Below the pieces are notes generated by a model. That model was not told where the DNA came from and did not search any database. It saw only the letters and a program-made list of their open reading frames with translations. A program made the translations under genes and the position numbers. A DNA stretch of 64,000 bases from Pelotalea chapellei (lineage in GTDB: Bacteria > Desulfobacterota > Desulfuromonadia > Geobacterales > Pseudopelobacteraceae): positions 62,001 through 126,000 of the forward strand of contig NZ_JAHDYS010000013.1 of assembly GCF_018531195.1 (NCBI RefSeq), given 5' to 3'. Shown one piece after another: positions 9,918-19,915 of this stretch; positions within the stretch are counted from its first letter, which is position 1; every line of letters begins with the position of its first letter.

Positions 9918-10475
9918 ATGCCAACTACCGTACTCAGTGATATGAAGTCTAATATGGAAAAGACCCTGGGCGTCCTAAAAAACGAATTTCAGAAGATTCG
10001 CACAGGTCGTGCTTCAACTTCAGTCCTTGATTCCGTCAAGGTGGATTACTACGGCAACCTTTCCTCGCTCAGCCAAGTTGCAACCCTGGCAGTACCAGAA
10101 CCACGCACCATCACCATCTCCCCATGGGAAGCCAAAATTATTCCGGCCATTGAAAAGGCCATTCTGAACTCCAACATCGGGCTTACCCCTTCCAACGATG
10201 GTCGAACGATCCGCCTCAACCTGCCTCCCTTGACTGAAGAGCGGCGTAAGGAAATCGTCAAAGACCTCAAAAAGAAGGCCGAAGATGATAAAGTGGCGCT
10301 GCGCAACATCCGTCGCGATGCCATTGATCGTCTGAAGAAACTGGAAAAGGAAAAAAGTGTAACCGAGGACGAGCTGAAAAAACTTGAAAAAGAAGTCCAG
10401 GAAGTTACTAAAAGTTTTGAAGCACGCATTGACGAAGCGGTAGTACACAAAGAAAAAGAGGTCATGGAAGTCTGA
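9918..10475 (+). CDS. frr: Ribosome recycling factor
   Basis: Splits post-termination ribosomes together with EF-G. The 185 residues are the standard length; motifs include FQKIRTGRAS and the PWEAKIIPAIEKAI region. An in-frame ATG at 9912 overlaps the pyrH stop, but AGGAG sits only 2 nt before it and 8 nt before ATG 9918, so 9918 is chosen. The stop overlaps the uppS start by one base (TGATG). Confidence 0.96.
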   Translation: MPTTVLSDMKSNMEKTLGVLKNEFQKIRTGRASTSVLDSVKVDYYGNLSSLSQVATLAVPEPRTITISPWEAKIIPAIEKAILNSNIGLTPSNDGRTIRLNLPPLTEERRKEIVKDLKKKAEDDKVALRNIRRDAIDRLKKLEKEKSVTEDELKKLEKEVQEVTKSFEARIDEAVVHKEKEVMEV

Positions 10476-11212
10476 TGAATCTTGATCCTGAGAAACTGCC
10501 GCTCCATCTGGCCATCATCATGGACGGCAACGGCCGCTGGGCTCAGCAACGCATGCTCAAACGTATCGTAGGCCACCAACGGGGAGCCGAAACTGTTAAC
10601 ATGGTGGTGGAACAGGCGTGGCGGCTCGGAATCAAATATCTGACTCTATTTGCCTTCTCTTCGGAAAACTGGTCACGTCCTGCTATGGAAGTTCGTGCGC
10701 TGATGACGCTGCTCAAGAAGTACATCCGCCAGGAAACGGCGCGCATGATGCGCAAAAACATCCGCTACAACGTCATCGGCAACCGTAGCGATCTTCCGGA
10801 TGATGTTAATGCCACCCTTGACGAAGCCATCAGGCAGACTTCCGGCAACACCGGCATGCTGCTGACGCTGGCTCTCTCCTATGGTGGCCGCCAGGAGCTG
10901 AGCATGGCCGCCAGCCGGCTTGCACGCGATGTGGTGGCCGGAAAATGCTCTCCTGATGAGATCACCACCGATGTCTTCGGTTCATATCTGGATACGGGCG
11001 GTTTGCCTGATCCCGATTTCCTGATCCGCACCAGCGGAGAAATGCGCATCAGCAATTTCCTCCTCTGGCAATTGGCCTACACCGAGCTCTATTTTACCGA
11101 GACGAACTGGCCGGATTTCACTATAAACGAATTCCAGAAAGCCTTGGCCGATTTCCAGGCCAGGGAGCGACGTTTCGGCAAGACCAGCGACCAAATCAGT
11201 AAAAGGAACTAA
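10475..11212 (+). CDS. uppS: Isoprenyl (undecaprenyl) diphosphate synthase
   Basis: cis-Prenyltransferase making the C55 lipid carrier for peptidoglycan and other glycans. The 245 residues contain the catalytic IIMDGNGRWAQQR loop, the SSENWSRP motif, and RTSGEMRISNFLLWQLAYTE near the C-terminus. Start ATG 10475 overlaps the frr stop, so translation is coupled. The stop TAA at 11210-11212 is one base before the apparent ATC start of cdsA. Confidence 0.96.
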   Translation: MNLDPEKLPLHLAIIMDGNGRWAQQRMLKRIVGHQRGAETVNMVVEQAWRLGIKYLTLFAFSSENWSRPAMEVRALMTLLKKYIRQETARMMRKNIRYNVIGNRSDLPDDVNATLDEAIRQTSGNTGMLLTLALSYGGRQELSMAASRLARDVVAGKCSPDEITTDVFGSYLDTGGLPDPDFLIRTSGEMRISNFLLWQLAYTELYFTETNWPDFTINEFQKALADFQARERRFGKTSDQISKRN

Positions 11213-11213
11213 C

Positions 11214-12011
11214 ATCAAACGGCTTATCACCGCACTTATCCTCCTGCCTGTTGTCATCCTAAGTATTGTACAGGGAAGTCCGCTGCTTTTCGCCGGGCTT
11301 CTCGGCATTTTTACTTTCATCGGCATCAAGGAATTTTACAGCATGGCTCTGCCTGATCGTGCATTTGAATCGTGGTGGGCTGCCCCCTGTGGAACCTTGC
11401 TCATTTTCCTTCCCTTTCTGGGACAGGAAAAACTGATTCTGGCAGTTATCACCGGTCTGTTTCTCGCTTTCGGCTTGCTGTTCCTATTCCGCATCAAGGA
11501 CATCACTACTGCGGCCCGGGATATTTCCTATGCCACCCTCTGCTTCCTTTACATCCCACTGCTGCTCATGCACCTGGTCATGCTGCGACTTATTCCACAC
11601 GGGCCAGAGTGGCTGCTGGTGGTCATGCTGATTGTGATGACCAATGATTCAGCGGCCTATTACAGCGGCAGTGCTTTTGGAAAACACCGGCTCTACCCCA
11701 TGGTGAGTCCCAAGAAAAGCATCGAAGGCGCGCTGGGAGGGTTAGTCGGCAGTATTGGCGGCACCATGCTGGCCAAGTTCACCTTTTTTCCCCAACTCTC
11801 CATGGTCGATGCGCTGCTGACCGCAATTATCATCGGCATCCTCGGCCAGACCGGCGACCTTTTCGAGTCCCTGCTCAAACGCAGCTTCGGGGTCAAGGAC
11901 TCCGGCAGCATTATTCCCGGACACGGTGGCGTATTGGATCGGCTGGACAGCATCATTTTTGCTGCCCCGGCCACCTACTATTATGCAATTTTTGTCTTTG
12001 ACAGACTCTGA
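11214..12011 (+). CDS. cdsA: Phosphatidate cytidylyltransferase, apparent ATC start
   Basis: Makes CDP-diacylglycerol from CTP and phosphatidate for phospholipid synthesis; polytopic inner-membrane protein. The C-terminal family signature is complete (SLLKRSFGVKDSGSIIPGHG then GVLDRLDS). The first ATG in frame is 11343, but the frame upstream encodes an unmistakable family N-terminus (IKRLITALILLPVVI) and first membrane helix. Between 11214 and 11343 there is no ATG, GTG or TTG, nor any for at least 15 codons upstream. ATC 11214 has AGGA at 6-nt spacing and exactly replaces the usual MKRL start. Length from there is 265 residues, normal for CdsA. A sequencing error is the alternative. Confidence 0.9.
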   Translation: MKRLITALILLPVVILSIVQGSPLLFAGLLGIFTFIGIKEFYSMALPDRAFESWWAAPCGTLLIFLPFLGQEKLILAVITGLFLAFGLLFLFRIKDITTAARDISYATLCFLYIPLLLMHLVMLRLIPHGPEWLLVVMLIVMTNDSAAYYSGSAFGKHRLYPMVSPKKSIEGALGGLVGSIGGTMLAKFTFFPQLSMVDALLTAIIIGILGQTGDLFESLLKRSFGVKDSGSIIPGHGGVLDRLDSIIFAAPATYYYAIFVFDRL

Positions 12012-12038
12012 AACACATCCCGTACCCGAGGTTCTGTA

Positions 12039-13199
12039 ATGAAAATGCTTTCCATTCTGGGTTCAACCGGATCCATTGGTGTCAGCACCCTTGAAATAGT
12101 CGCCGCATATCCCGATCGTTTTAAAATTGTTGCCCTGACAGCGGGCAAAAACCTGGAGTTGTTCGCCCGGCAAATCCGTCAGTTCGCTCCAGCCATCGCA
12201 GCGGTTGCATCGCCGGATGACATACCACGCCTGCAGGCTCTCTGCCCCGGTCTTGATGTCACCATACTGGGCGGAGAAGAAGGGCTGATTGCTGCAGCTA
12301 CGGCTACGGATACCGAAATGGTAGTGGCTGCCATAGTGGGTGCTGCTGGCCTGGTGCCGACTGCCGCCGCGATCCGTGCAGGCAAGGACATTGCCTTGGC
12401 CAACAAGGAGACCCTGGTAACCGCCGGCCGACTGTTCATGGACATGGTTGCTGAATATGGCGTCAAACTGTATCCGGTGGATAGCGAACACAGCGCCGTA
12501 TTCCAGTCGATTGAGGGGCACCGGAGCCAGGATATAAGCAAGATCATCCTGACCGCTTCGGGTGGACCTTTTCTGAATACTCCGGTACAGCAGCTGGCTC
12601 AGGTAACTGTAGCCGATGCCCTCAATCATCCCAACTGGAGTATGGGGAAAAAGATCTCGATCGATTCCGCGACCATGATGAACAAAGGTCTGGAGGTAAT
12701 CGAGGCCCGTTGGCTGTTCAATGTACCTGTGGAAAAAATCGATGTTAATATCCATCCCCAGAGTATCATTCATTCCATGGTAGAATATATCGACGGTTGC
12801 GTCATTGCTCAGCTTGGCTCTCCAGACATGAAGGCCCCCATCGCCTATGCCCTTTCCTATCCAGAACGTGTTGCTACCGGCGTGCAGCCGTTGGATCTGA
12901 CCACATTCTCAGGGCTCACTTTTTTCAAACCCGATACGGAAAAGTTCCGTTGCCTGGAACTTGCGTATCGTGCCATGGGTGAAGGAGAAAGCATGCCCGC
13001 GGTTATGAATGCAGCCAATGAGATTGCCGTTGAATGCTTCTTAGAAGGAAGGATAGGTTTCATCCAGATAGCCACCATCATCGAAGAGACCATGAACGCC
13101 CATCATGCCCATCCTTTGGCCAGTATCGAGGAAGTACTCCAGGCCGATCTGTGGGGACGCGAGATGGCACGGGAAATATGCCTCAAACAGGTGAATTGA
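12039..13199 (+). CDS. dxr: 1-deoxy-D-xylulose 5-phosphate reductoisomerase
   Basis: Second, NADPH-dependent step of the MEP isoprenoid pathway, forming 2-C-methyl-D-erythritol 4-phosphate. 386 residues. NADPH-binding GSTGSIG at residues 8-14, ALANKETLV, the metal ligands in VDSEHSA, and the [20 protein letters not shown] substrate region are all present. It sits between cdsA and rseP, the common bacterial order, and its stop touches the rseP start. Confidence 0.97.
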   Translation: MKMLSILGSTGSIGVSTLEIVAAYPDRFKIVALTAGKNLELFARQIRQFAPAIAAVASPDDIPRLQALCPGLDVTILGGEEGLIAAATATDTEMVVAAIVGAAGLVPTAAAIRAGKDIALANKETLVTAGRLFMDMVAEYGVKLYPVDSEHSAVFQSIEGHRSQDISKIILTASGGPFLNTPVQQLAQVTVADALNHPNWSMGKKISIDSATMMNKGLEVIEARWLFNVPVEKIDVNIHPQSIIHSMVEYIDGCVIAQLGSPDMKAPIAYALSYPERVATGVQPLDLTTFSGLTFFKPDTEKFRCLELAYRAMGEGESMPAVMNAANEIAVECFLEGRIGFIQIATIIEETMNAHHAHPLASIEEVLQADLWGREMAREICLKQVN

Positions 13200-13200
13200 T

Positions 13201-14349
13201 ATGACAATCATTTATGCAATCATTGCCCTTGGTGTACTGATTTTTGTACATGAACTTGGACATTTTCTACTTGCCAAACTTTTCCGGGTCAAAGTGGAAA
13301 AGTTTTCCCTCGGCTTTGGTCCCAAGCTGTTCAGTAAGCAGATCGGTGAGACCGAATACCTTCTCTCTGCCTTCCCCTTGGGGGGATACGTCAAGATGTT
13401 TGGCGAAACCGGATTCATTGAAGGGGGAGAAACCCATCATCAGGCAACACCAGACTCCAACGTATCTGATGAAGAATCTGGCGAGCTTGTGGAAGGGCCC
13501 CGCGAACTGACCGAAGCAGAGAAAGAGCGTTCCTTCTTTCATAAGCCTCCCCTGGTGCGTATTGCTATTGTCATGGCCGGACCTGTTTTCAATCTTGCCT
13601 TTGCATGGCTCGCTTTCATCCTGCTCTGCATGCTCGGTGTGCCTACAGTCACAGCCAAGATTGGTGATGTCATCAAGGACAAACCTGCGGCGCGGGCAGG
13701 GATCCAAAAGGATGATGTAATAACCGGAATCAATGGCAAACCTGTTAAACAATGGGATGACATAGCCGAAATGATATCCGCCAGCAAGGGCCAGACAATC
13801 AGCCTGAGTGTGAAGCGCGGAGGGCAGGACAAACAGTTCAGCATTATTCCGGAACCACGTGTATCAAAGAATCTTTTCGGAGAGCAGGTAAGCGGATTCG
13901 CTATCGGAGTTGCTTCTGCCGCGGAAATTATCACTCAAAAATATGGCCCGATTGACGCTTTTTCCAAGGGAACGGCTCAAACATGGAAAGTGATTGATCT
14001 CACTTTCACCTCATTGATTAAGATGGCCCAGCGTGTTGTCCCGATGGACAGTGTCGGCGGGCCAATAATGATCGTAAAAATGGCCGGCGAACAGGCCGCT
14101 GCTGGCGGATCCAACTTCCTGGCGTTCATGGCCCTGCTCTCCATCAACCTTGGGGTTCTTAACCTACTGCCCGTGCCTGTTCTGGATGGAGGGCACCTCT
14201 TCTTTTATTTCTGGGAGTTAATTTTCCGCCGACCAGTGAACCAGAAGGTGCGTGAATATGCTCAGCAGATCGGCCTGATGCTGCTTCTGGGCCTGATGGC
14301 ACTGGCTTTTTACAATGACATCATCAGATATTTTGTAGGACAGGGCTGA
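13201..14349 (+). CDS. rseP: Site-2 intramembrane zinc metalloprotease RseP
   Basis: Cleaves membrane-anchored regulators such as anti-sigma factors inside the inner membrane. HELGH at residues 17-21 supplies the zinc ligands, and LLPVPVLDGGHL near residue 325 supplies the third ligand Asp. Four membrane segments are predicted. One PDZ domain spans about 150-220; E. coli RseP has two. A charged, Glu-rich insert at about 70-115 is unusual. The start ATG follows the dxr stop by one base. Confidence 0.95.
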   Translation: MTIIYAIIALGVLIFVHELGHFLLAKLFRVKVEKFSLGFGPKLFSKQIGETEYLLSAFPLGGYVKMFGETGFIEGGETHHQATPDSNVSDEESGELVEGPRELTEAEKERSFFHKPPLVRIAIVMAGPVFNLAFAWLAFILLCMLGVPTVTAKIGDVIKDKPAARAGIQKDDVITGINGKPVKQWDDIAEMISASKGQTISLSVKRGGQDKQFSIIPEPRVSKNLFGEQVSGFAIGVASAAEIITQKYGPIDAFSKGTAQTWKVIDLTFTSLIKMAQRVVPMDSVGGPIMIVKMAGEQAAAGGSNFLAFMALLSINLGVLNLLPVPVLDGGHLFFYFWELIFRRPVNQKVREYAQQIGLMLLLGLMALAFYNDIIRYFVGQG

Positions 14350-14375
14350 TACTGCTCCATTATTTGCCATACAAC

Positions 14376-14415
14376 AAAGAAAGGGCGGCCCCAACGGGTC
14401 GCCCTTTCTTTGTTT
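14376..14415. terminator. Bidirectional terminator between rseP and the second prkA-like gene
   Basis: A perfect 12-bp stem AAAGAAAGGGCG/CGCCCTTTCTTT with T-rich tails on both strands, located between convergent genes. Confidence 0.85.
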
Positions 14416-14440
14416 ACAGGCCCTCTCCCTTCTATTTTGT

Positions 14441-16678
14441 TCAGGAAGGATACCTGCGCGCAAGATCATTATCGATGACATAGACGCACATTTCCCGTGC
14501 TCCCTGCTTGGTGTAGTGAAAGCGAGGTGCGCAAAGATTGTTTATCAGGAAGGAAACGTCATCCCGTATGCGCTTGTCATACATATTGAACGCCACTGTG
14601 TCATAATCCTTGATAGCCCTGCGAAAATTGGCATTATCCAGGAACGGTTCCATCACCTTACCCTTCAGATTGTGCACATAACTGTCATGCAGTGAGCGAA
14701 AGAGGCCAGTCTGTTGAGGAGCCTTTCCCTCGACCAGTATCTCTTGAGTCAATGTTCTCGACGCATATTCCTTCTGGGTTTCACGACGGAATGCCAGTCG
14801 CACGTCGTCTTCTACAGTAGTCCCCATTAACCGCGCTTCAATGGAGCGCAGAAAGTCTTCGGTGATTTCAAGCCGGTCATTGGTAAAACGGCACACCACC
14901 ACTGAACCGATTTCAAAGTTGACAGCAAACATGTAATTGAGCAGATCATGACTGATCTGATCTTCGTTGAAATAATAGAGCGATTCCTTAACTTCCTGCA
15001 GAACAGAATAGTTGTAGTTGCGAATCAGAGAGTCCAGAAGCCCCTCGGGCAACGCCTCATTCAGATCGGTCCTCCATTTGGTAAAAAAGGTGACGAGGTT
15101 CGACATGGAGATAAGCTTGTTACTACGGGCATAAGCAGTAAAAAAATCCCCGAAAATACGCAGTGAATCACGCCCGGAGAACCCGGTCACCCCTTCCCGT
15201 TCAGATTCGTCGATTATCCGTCTCCGACGCTTGGCACTGAGCCGCTTGCGATCCTCTTCAGTGATCCAGGAAGGAATGTGCCCCGTGTAGATTTCCATCT
15301 TTAGCAACTGAAGATTATGATCGCAATACTGTCCATATCGCTCCGGCTCATAGATCCATTCCAGCAGTGCTGGTGAATTTGTACCCATACGAGTGGAAAT
15401 GATTGCGCGGGCAAAATTGTGCAGTACCCGTGGAAGAAAGCTGTCGTCAATATGCCTGCCAAAGGTGTTGCGGTAAATCTCCACCTCAGTATTCAGGTCC
15501 ATGACGTATGGCATGTGGATGAACTCAATCCTGTCGGTGAAGGACTGGAAATCCACTATGCTCTTGGCATCTTCCGGGTTCATCAGGGCAATGAACAGGG
15601 AAGAAACATTCTCCTCCACATCCTCGACCTTATGGATACCCTCACTGATGATATTGTGCAGCTCCATGAGCCGTTCGGCATTGTATGCTTTTACATCCAT
15701 CAGCGCGTAGACGCCGTTATTTGTTTTCGCATGACTTGAATGCAGATACCGGACGGGAGAGGCATCTCCCAGCAAAGCATCGAGCCTGTTCTGGAGATGA
15801 TCATTACCGAGAACATTCATGCGCAGAGTTTTGTCACCCGGATTGAATATCGTTACCCCCTCTCCCAGACGACGATTGAAGCGATATGGTCGAGCATTGA
15901 TCATACGGTAAACATCCAGTGAAGAGGGGAGCCGCTGCACCAGTGAATCGAAAAGGGAACTGCAAATGGTGCACGGTATGTCGCGAAAGAGCCACTCGTA
16001 TTCTTTGCTGGAAAAAAGTTTTTGCTTGAACTCATCATTCTGAAAAAGCTCATCAAAGAAAGAGTGCCGATCTTCACGGGGAATCAGCAGCAACGGGTTG
16101 TCGTGAGAAGGACATGGTATCTCCAGCAGCTCAGGGCCACGTTCCCGATTCCCGTTATGGTTCCCCGACAGGTCGGGCATATCGTGCCGGGATTGTTCAA
16201 GACCACGGCTGTCCAGTTTCCAGACGACTTCATAGCGCATACCGGCGTCGCTGTTCGAGTATTCCTCGAACTTCAGCAGCAAATTATTGAGAAAAGTGCT
16301 TTTCCCTGAACCGGGTGGCCCCTCGAAAATATAGATCTTGTTCTGCCGTGCACTGCTCCTCATCGCATCAACGTGCTGGATGAAACGGTTGGCAAAAAGC
16401 CTGTCTGCAAAAAAGGGGCGATCAGTACCATTTACGAACAGTCTGCTGCAGTCATATTTCACATATTTGATCGATTCCGGATCGTTGGGATACTCATCCC
16501 GCTCCACGCTCACATACTCCCGCACCATGTCATGAAAAGCCTGAAAGGCATTGCGCACCACCAATGATGGTCGCGTTGCCAGATTTTCCAGAAACTCGTC
16601 AAAGGATATGCTGTGATTCGTTTCCCGCTCGCTGATCTTGCGGTTGAGATGAACCATGGCTCTGTCAATGTTTGACAT
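14441..16678 (-). CDS. PrkA-family serine protein kinase, second paralog
   Basis: A 745-residue protein of the PrkA family (AAA-like ATPase domain followed by a kinase-like C-terminal domain). The P-loop GPPGSGKST is near residue 120. The alignable core follows (FIHMPYVMDLNTEVEIYR, then the HNFARAIISTRM region). It differs strongly from the canonical prkA at 20 kb, and its N-terminus has an alpha-helical region before the P-loop. GGGAG lies 4 nt before ATG 16678. It is the last gene of the prkA-yeaH-spoVR cluster on this strand, which suggests work in the same stress pathway. Kinase activity is inferred from family only. Confidence 0.83.
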   Translation of the reverse strand: MSNIDRAMVHLNRKISERETNHSISFDEFLENLATRPSLVVRNAFQAFHDMVREYVSVERDEYPNDPESIKYVKYDCSRLFVNGTDRPFFADRLFANRFIQHVDAMRSSARQNKIYIFEGPPGSGKSTFLNNLLLKFEEYSNSDAGMRYEVVWKLDSRGLEQSRHDMPDLSGNHNGNRERGPELLEIPCPSHDNPLLLIPREDRHSFFDELFQNDEFKQKLFSSKEYEWLFRDIPCTICSSLFDSLVQRLPSSLDVYRMINARPYRFNRRLGEGVTIFNPGDKTLRMNVLGNDHLQNRLDALLGDASPVRYLHSSHAKTNNGVYALMDVKAYNAERLMELHNIISEGIHKVEDVEENVSSLFIALMNPEDAKSIVDFQSFTDRIEFIHMPYVMDLNTEVEIYRNTFGRHIDDSFLPRVLHNFARAIISTRMGTNSPALLEWIYEPERYGQYCDHNLQLLKMEIYTGHIPSWITEEDRKRLSAKRRRRIIDESEREGVTGFSGRDSLRIFGDFFTAYARSNKLISMSNLVTFFTKWRTDLNEALPEGLLDSLIRNYNYSVLQEVKESLYYFNEDQISHDLLNYMFAVNFEIGSVVVCRFTNDRLEITEDFLRSIEARLMGTTVEDDVRLAFRRETQKEYASRTLTQEILVEGKAPQQTGLFRSLHDSYVHNLKGKVMEPFLDNANFRRAIKDYDTVAFNMYDKRIRDDVSFLINNLCAPRFHYTKQGAREMCVYVIDNDLARRYPS

Positions 16679-16745
16679 GTGTCTCCCGTAGCGGATGTTG
16701 TAGGCTGCCCGGCTTATGGTCGAGTACGTACAGAATCAGTATGGA

Positions 16746-18362
16746 TTAAAGCACCTTTTGGGTTAGTGTTTTTCCTTCCATGGTAAACAAAACCCGCTGC
16801 CATACAACCGCTCCGTCGGGAACACCTTCATTCCCGGTTTCAGGTACCACATCCACCTGTGCAACACTGGTCTCCAGATGAACCGGCCGGCCCCATAGAT
16901 ATTCGATCCCCATCATGGTGGAGGCGATGTACTCCTGTACGAGTTGTTTACCTTCAAAAGTATGTACCAGATACAGATCTCCATCGCCCTTATCCGGGTC
17001 GACCGTGATGACCGGTGGATGGTAGAGGGTATCCATCAGCATTTTCCGGTAATCTTCAGCTTTGCGGCTTTTCACGTAGTACTGCCAGACCATTCGTCTC
17101 CGGTCGAGACGCTTGCCGACAACAAAAAGCTTGTGCAGGTCAAGAAAATCCTGATCCAGGTAGTTCTTGATGAAAAGGGCATCTCCCAGGTTTTCCCTGA
17201 CACCAAAGATGGCTTCCTGGCCTCCAACGTTCTTTGTATCAAAGCGTTTGCGGGTGTTACTGTCCTTCACCCTTTGAAAATCAAATGACAAACGCCCTTT
17301 GTCCGCCTGCTGCTCGATATAGGTGAACAGCCGCATGCCCAGGGCATAGGGGTTAGTTCCCACGCGTGGCAGGGATGTGACTCCGGCATGAATGCGGGCA
17401 AAATCCACCTCATGTCCCTTGATCCTGTCGTCCTGCAGAAAAAGTTTTTCGTGCCAATAACTGGCCCATCCCTCATTGACGATCTTTGTCCTGATCTGAG
17501 GCTGAAAAAAGAGAGAAGTCTTGCGGATAATCTCAAGAATTGTCTTCATCCACTGATTTTCGTCCCGATTCAGAAATTCAGATTTTTCCAGGAGGTAGCG
17601 AAGCAGGTCACGCCGGGATGGTTGCGTCTGTTTCTCCCTCAGAAAATGGCTCTCCAGCTCAGGATAGCGCCGCTCGGCATCGGCAAAAAAGGTTTTTTCA
17701 GCCAGAGGACCAAAGTTCCTCATGCTCTCGTTGTAACGGTTGATTTCCCGCACATATTCACTTATGGAAACCTTTTTCACCGACTGCAGGAACACGTCGA
17801 AGTAGTAGTTCAAACGTGCGGAGCAGCCGGCTTCCTGAGAAACGAAAAGTTCCGCGAGTTCACCATGGAAGTCGACCAGATTGTCTATGGCACGGGAAAA
17901 TTCGATGACATAATCAACCCAGCGTCCTTTCTCCGAGCGCAGTCGTGCAATAACCCGTTTGTCGGAAAGAGCCTGGCCGGTAAAATCGTAATCCCAAGTA
18001 TTGCGAAAGTAGAGATTGTTCTGGAAGACATCGATGTGGCCCAAAACATGATAAAAAATCATCACATTGAGCCAATCCGGATTATTGTCGTTGTAAAAAG
18101 AAATGGGAGGGCGTGTATTGATGACAGTTTCATACGGGTTGTGGGGATAGAGTTCGTAGGTGCCCTTTGCATGAAGCACCTCCACATCGTGCACCCAATA
18201 ATCATAGAGAGTCGGTATCATCACCTTTGGCCCCAACTCCAGCAGATCACGATTGGTGACAATATATTCCAGTGATTCATCAGTGAAGGAGAGCCCCGCA
18301 TCGCGCGCCCGTTCCTTGCACCCTTCCATGATCGTCTTGGTATGTTGATTGATCAGTTCCAT
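16746..18362 (-). CDS. spoVR: SpoVR family protein
   Basis: A 538-residue member of the SpoVR/YcgB family, cytoplasmic and of unknown biochemical activity. The family is named from Bacillus, where it affects spore cortex formation; in non-spore-formers it travels with prkA (yeaG) and yeaH, as here. Recognisable stretches are PTLYDYWVHDVEVLHAKGTY, YFRNTWDYDFTGQ and TKIVNEGWASYWHEK, the last containing conserved Glu/His residues. No good ribosome site is seen before ATG 18362. An imperfect palindrome fills the 148-nt gap to yeaH. Confidence 0.9.
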   Translation of the reverse strand: MELINQHTKTIMEGCKERARDAGLSFTDESLEYIVTNRDLLELGPKVMIPTLYDYWVHDVEVLHAKGTYELYPHNPYETVINTRPPISFYNDNNPDWLNVMIFYHVLGHIDVFQNNLYFRNTWDYDFTGQALSDKRVIARLRSEKGRWVDYVIEFSRAIDNLVDFHGELAELFVSQEAGCSARLNYYFDVFLQSVKKVSISEYVREINRYNESMRNFGPLAEKTFFADAERRYPELESHFLREKQTQPSRRDLLRYLLEKSEFLNRDENQWMKTILEIIRKTSLFFQPQIRTKIVNEGWASYWHEKLFLQDDRIKGHEVDFARIHAGVTSLPRVGTNPYALGMRLFTYIEQQADKGRLSFDFQRVKDSNTRKRFDTKNVGGQEAIFGVRENLGDALFIKNYLDQDFLDLHKLFVVGKRLDRRRMVWQYYVKSRKAEDYRKMLMDTLYHPPVITVDPDKGDGDLYLVHTFEGKQLVQEYIASTMMGIEYLWGRPVHLETSVAQVDVVPETGNEGVPDGAVVWQRVLFTMEGKTLTQKVL

Positions 18363-18384
18363 GTGGTATCCGTATATTCATCCG

Positions 18385-18505
18385 TGGAACGCGGATTTTT
18401 TCGTTCTGGCAAGGCTGTCGAGGAAGAGCACGGAGGCGTAGCAGCGCTACGCCGCACACGCGATTCCGAAGACTTACGCCGCCAGGGCGGAAAAAGACCG
18501 TTCCA
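18385..18505. repeat. Long imperfect palindrome (copy A) between yeaH and spoVR
   Basis: Nested inverted arms: TGGAACG/CGTTCCA outermost, TTTTTTCGTTCTGGC at 18396-18410 paired (with G-U) to GCCAGGGCGGAAAAA at 18481-18495, and an inner hairpin GGCGTAGC/GCTACGCC. The same plan and several identical blocks (CTGGCAAGG, GGCGTA, TACGCCGCAC, CCAGGGCG, AAAAAGA) occur in copy B at 22165-22339. Confidence 0.75.
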
Positions 18506-18510
18506 TATTA

Positions 18511-19899
18511 TTAAGAAATAAGCTTCCTGATTCCCTCTATCACCCTCCCCTCATCCGCACTCTCTTCCATGGCGTCCATCCTGATCAGATGAGGCTTTGA
18601 TTTCAATAAACCGGACTTTTCAAGATAATGGGCTACATCCGTTCCTCCGGTCATATCGCTATGCTCGGCTATAGTGATCCCCATACGACTTACGTACCCA
18701 AGCATTTTTTCCAGTTCCGGAAGAGCAAATTCTCCATGGGTGTCCCAGTCGTCGCCATCGGTGCCGTGGAAGACATAGATATTGTAATCTCTGGCCAGTC
18801 CAGCCTCCGCCACGATTTCATTCACCAACTGATAGGCACTGGAGACCTGGGTTCCTCCTGCCACACGGGAGTTGTAATAGGTGTTGAAATCAGGGACTTC
18901 CTTCGCCTGCGTGTCGTGAAGTATGAATCTTGATTCCACCTGTCCTGCGTACTGGTATATCAGCCAGCTGTAAATGAGCACATGCTGAGTCACCACCAAG
19001 TCGGTAACTTTTCCTGCCATGGAGCCTGAATAGTCCCGCACGAAAAAAACAACCGCCTGGGGTTCCCAATCCTTTTCCATGGAAAGTGTTCGATAGACTT
19101 TGTCCGATGGGGCAATCAGGAAACGGGTGGGGTCAACGGGCTGATCATCCGGCATATTTCCTAAGGCGCGGTTGGTTCCCAGGATTCTGCGCAAAGTTGC
19201 TTTTTTATCCAGAATCTGCCCTGATCCCCGGTTCCTGTCGGTCAAGTCATGGGTGTAACGAGTCAAAGAACGACGTTTCCCCTTCTCCTTCAGATTGGGC
19301 AGCTGAAACTGCTCGGTCAGCGTCTTGCCAAGTTCATAGGCGGATGACTCCATGTCATGGCTCTCTTCTCCACCCTGCCCCGGACCGCCACCAGGCTGAC
19401 CTTCGTCATCTCGTGCCTGCTGTTCCCCCAGCACCTCCCCCTCTTCCTCATCTCCGGTCCCTCCTGCATTGCGACCTTCATCCGGGGGGCGGATGACAGC
19501 ATCATGATAAAATTTCTCCTCTTCTGTTGAGGGCACTACAACCACCACCTGCCCCTTTGCACCCCGCTTGGCCTTTACCAGTCGACCAACCTGTATCTTG
19601 CGCGGGAAGCCATCCTTTTCCCGACGCCGGTCCCGCTCCAGCAGCTCGTCCAGTGTCTTCATCTGGACGATAACCGACGCATGAGGAGCAACGGCCTGAC
19701 GAAGCATGAACAGATCATGAAAGGCATATGGGCTGCGGTTGAATGAAGAGAAGAGGCTCTCTTCATGTTCCTCCGGGGGAACCCCGTGTTCCATTCCAAC
19801 GGTATCATGTTCCTTCCGCAAACGTGCCTCGGAACCAGACAACACCAAATTTGCGTTTGATTGCACTGGATCAATTTTTTCATCAGGTAGATTTTTCAT
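18511..19899 (-). CDS. yeaH: YeaH/YhbH family protein (UPF0229, DUF444)
   Basis: A 462-residue protein with a von Willebrand factor A-like domain in the C-terminal half; VVFFVRDYSGSMAGK carries the DxSxS metal-site motif. In enterobacteria YeaH partners with the PrkA kinase YeaG in starvation and stationary-phase stress; family biochemistry is not settled. An acidic, low-complexity linker precedes the domain. The open frame extends to GTG 19932, but those 11 codons come from a dispersed repeat, so ATG 19899 is preferred. It lies between prkA and spoVR, the usual arrangement. Confidence 0.88.
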   Translation of the reverse strand: MKNLPDEKIDPVQSNANLVLSGSEARLRKEHDTVGMEHGVPPEEHEESLFSSFNRSPYAFHDLFMLRQAVAPHASVIVQMKTLDELLERDRRREKDGFPRKIQVGRLVKAKRGAKGQVVVVVPSTEEEKFYHDAVIRPPDEGRNAGGTGDEEEGEVLGEQQARDDEGQPGGGPGQGGEESHDMESSAYELGKTLTEQFQLPNLKEKGKRRSLTRYTHDLTDRNRGSGQILDKKATLRRILGTNRALGNMPDDQPVDPTRFLIAPSDKVYRTLSMEKDWEPQAVVFFVRDYSGSMAGKVTDLVVTQHVLIYSWLIYQYAGQVESRFILHDTQAKEVPDFNTYYNSRVAGGTQVSSAYQLVNEIVAEAGLARDYNIYVFHGTDGDDWDTHGEFALPELEKMLGYVSRMGITIAEHSDMTGGTDVAHYLEKSGLLKSKPHLIRMDAMEESADEGRVIEGIRKLIS

Positions 19900-19915
19900 C
19901 TTTATATGGAACTTC

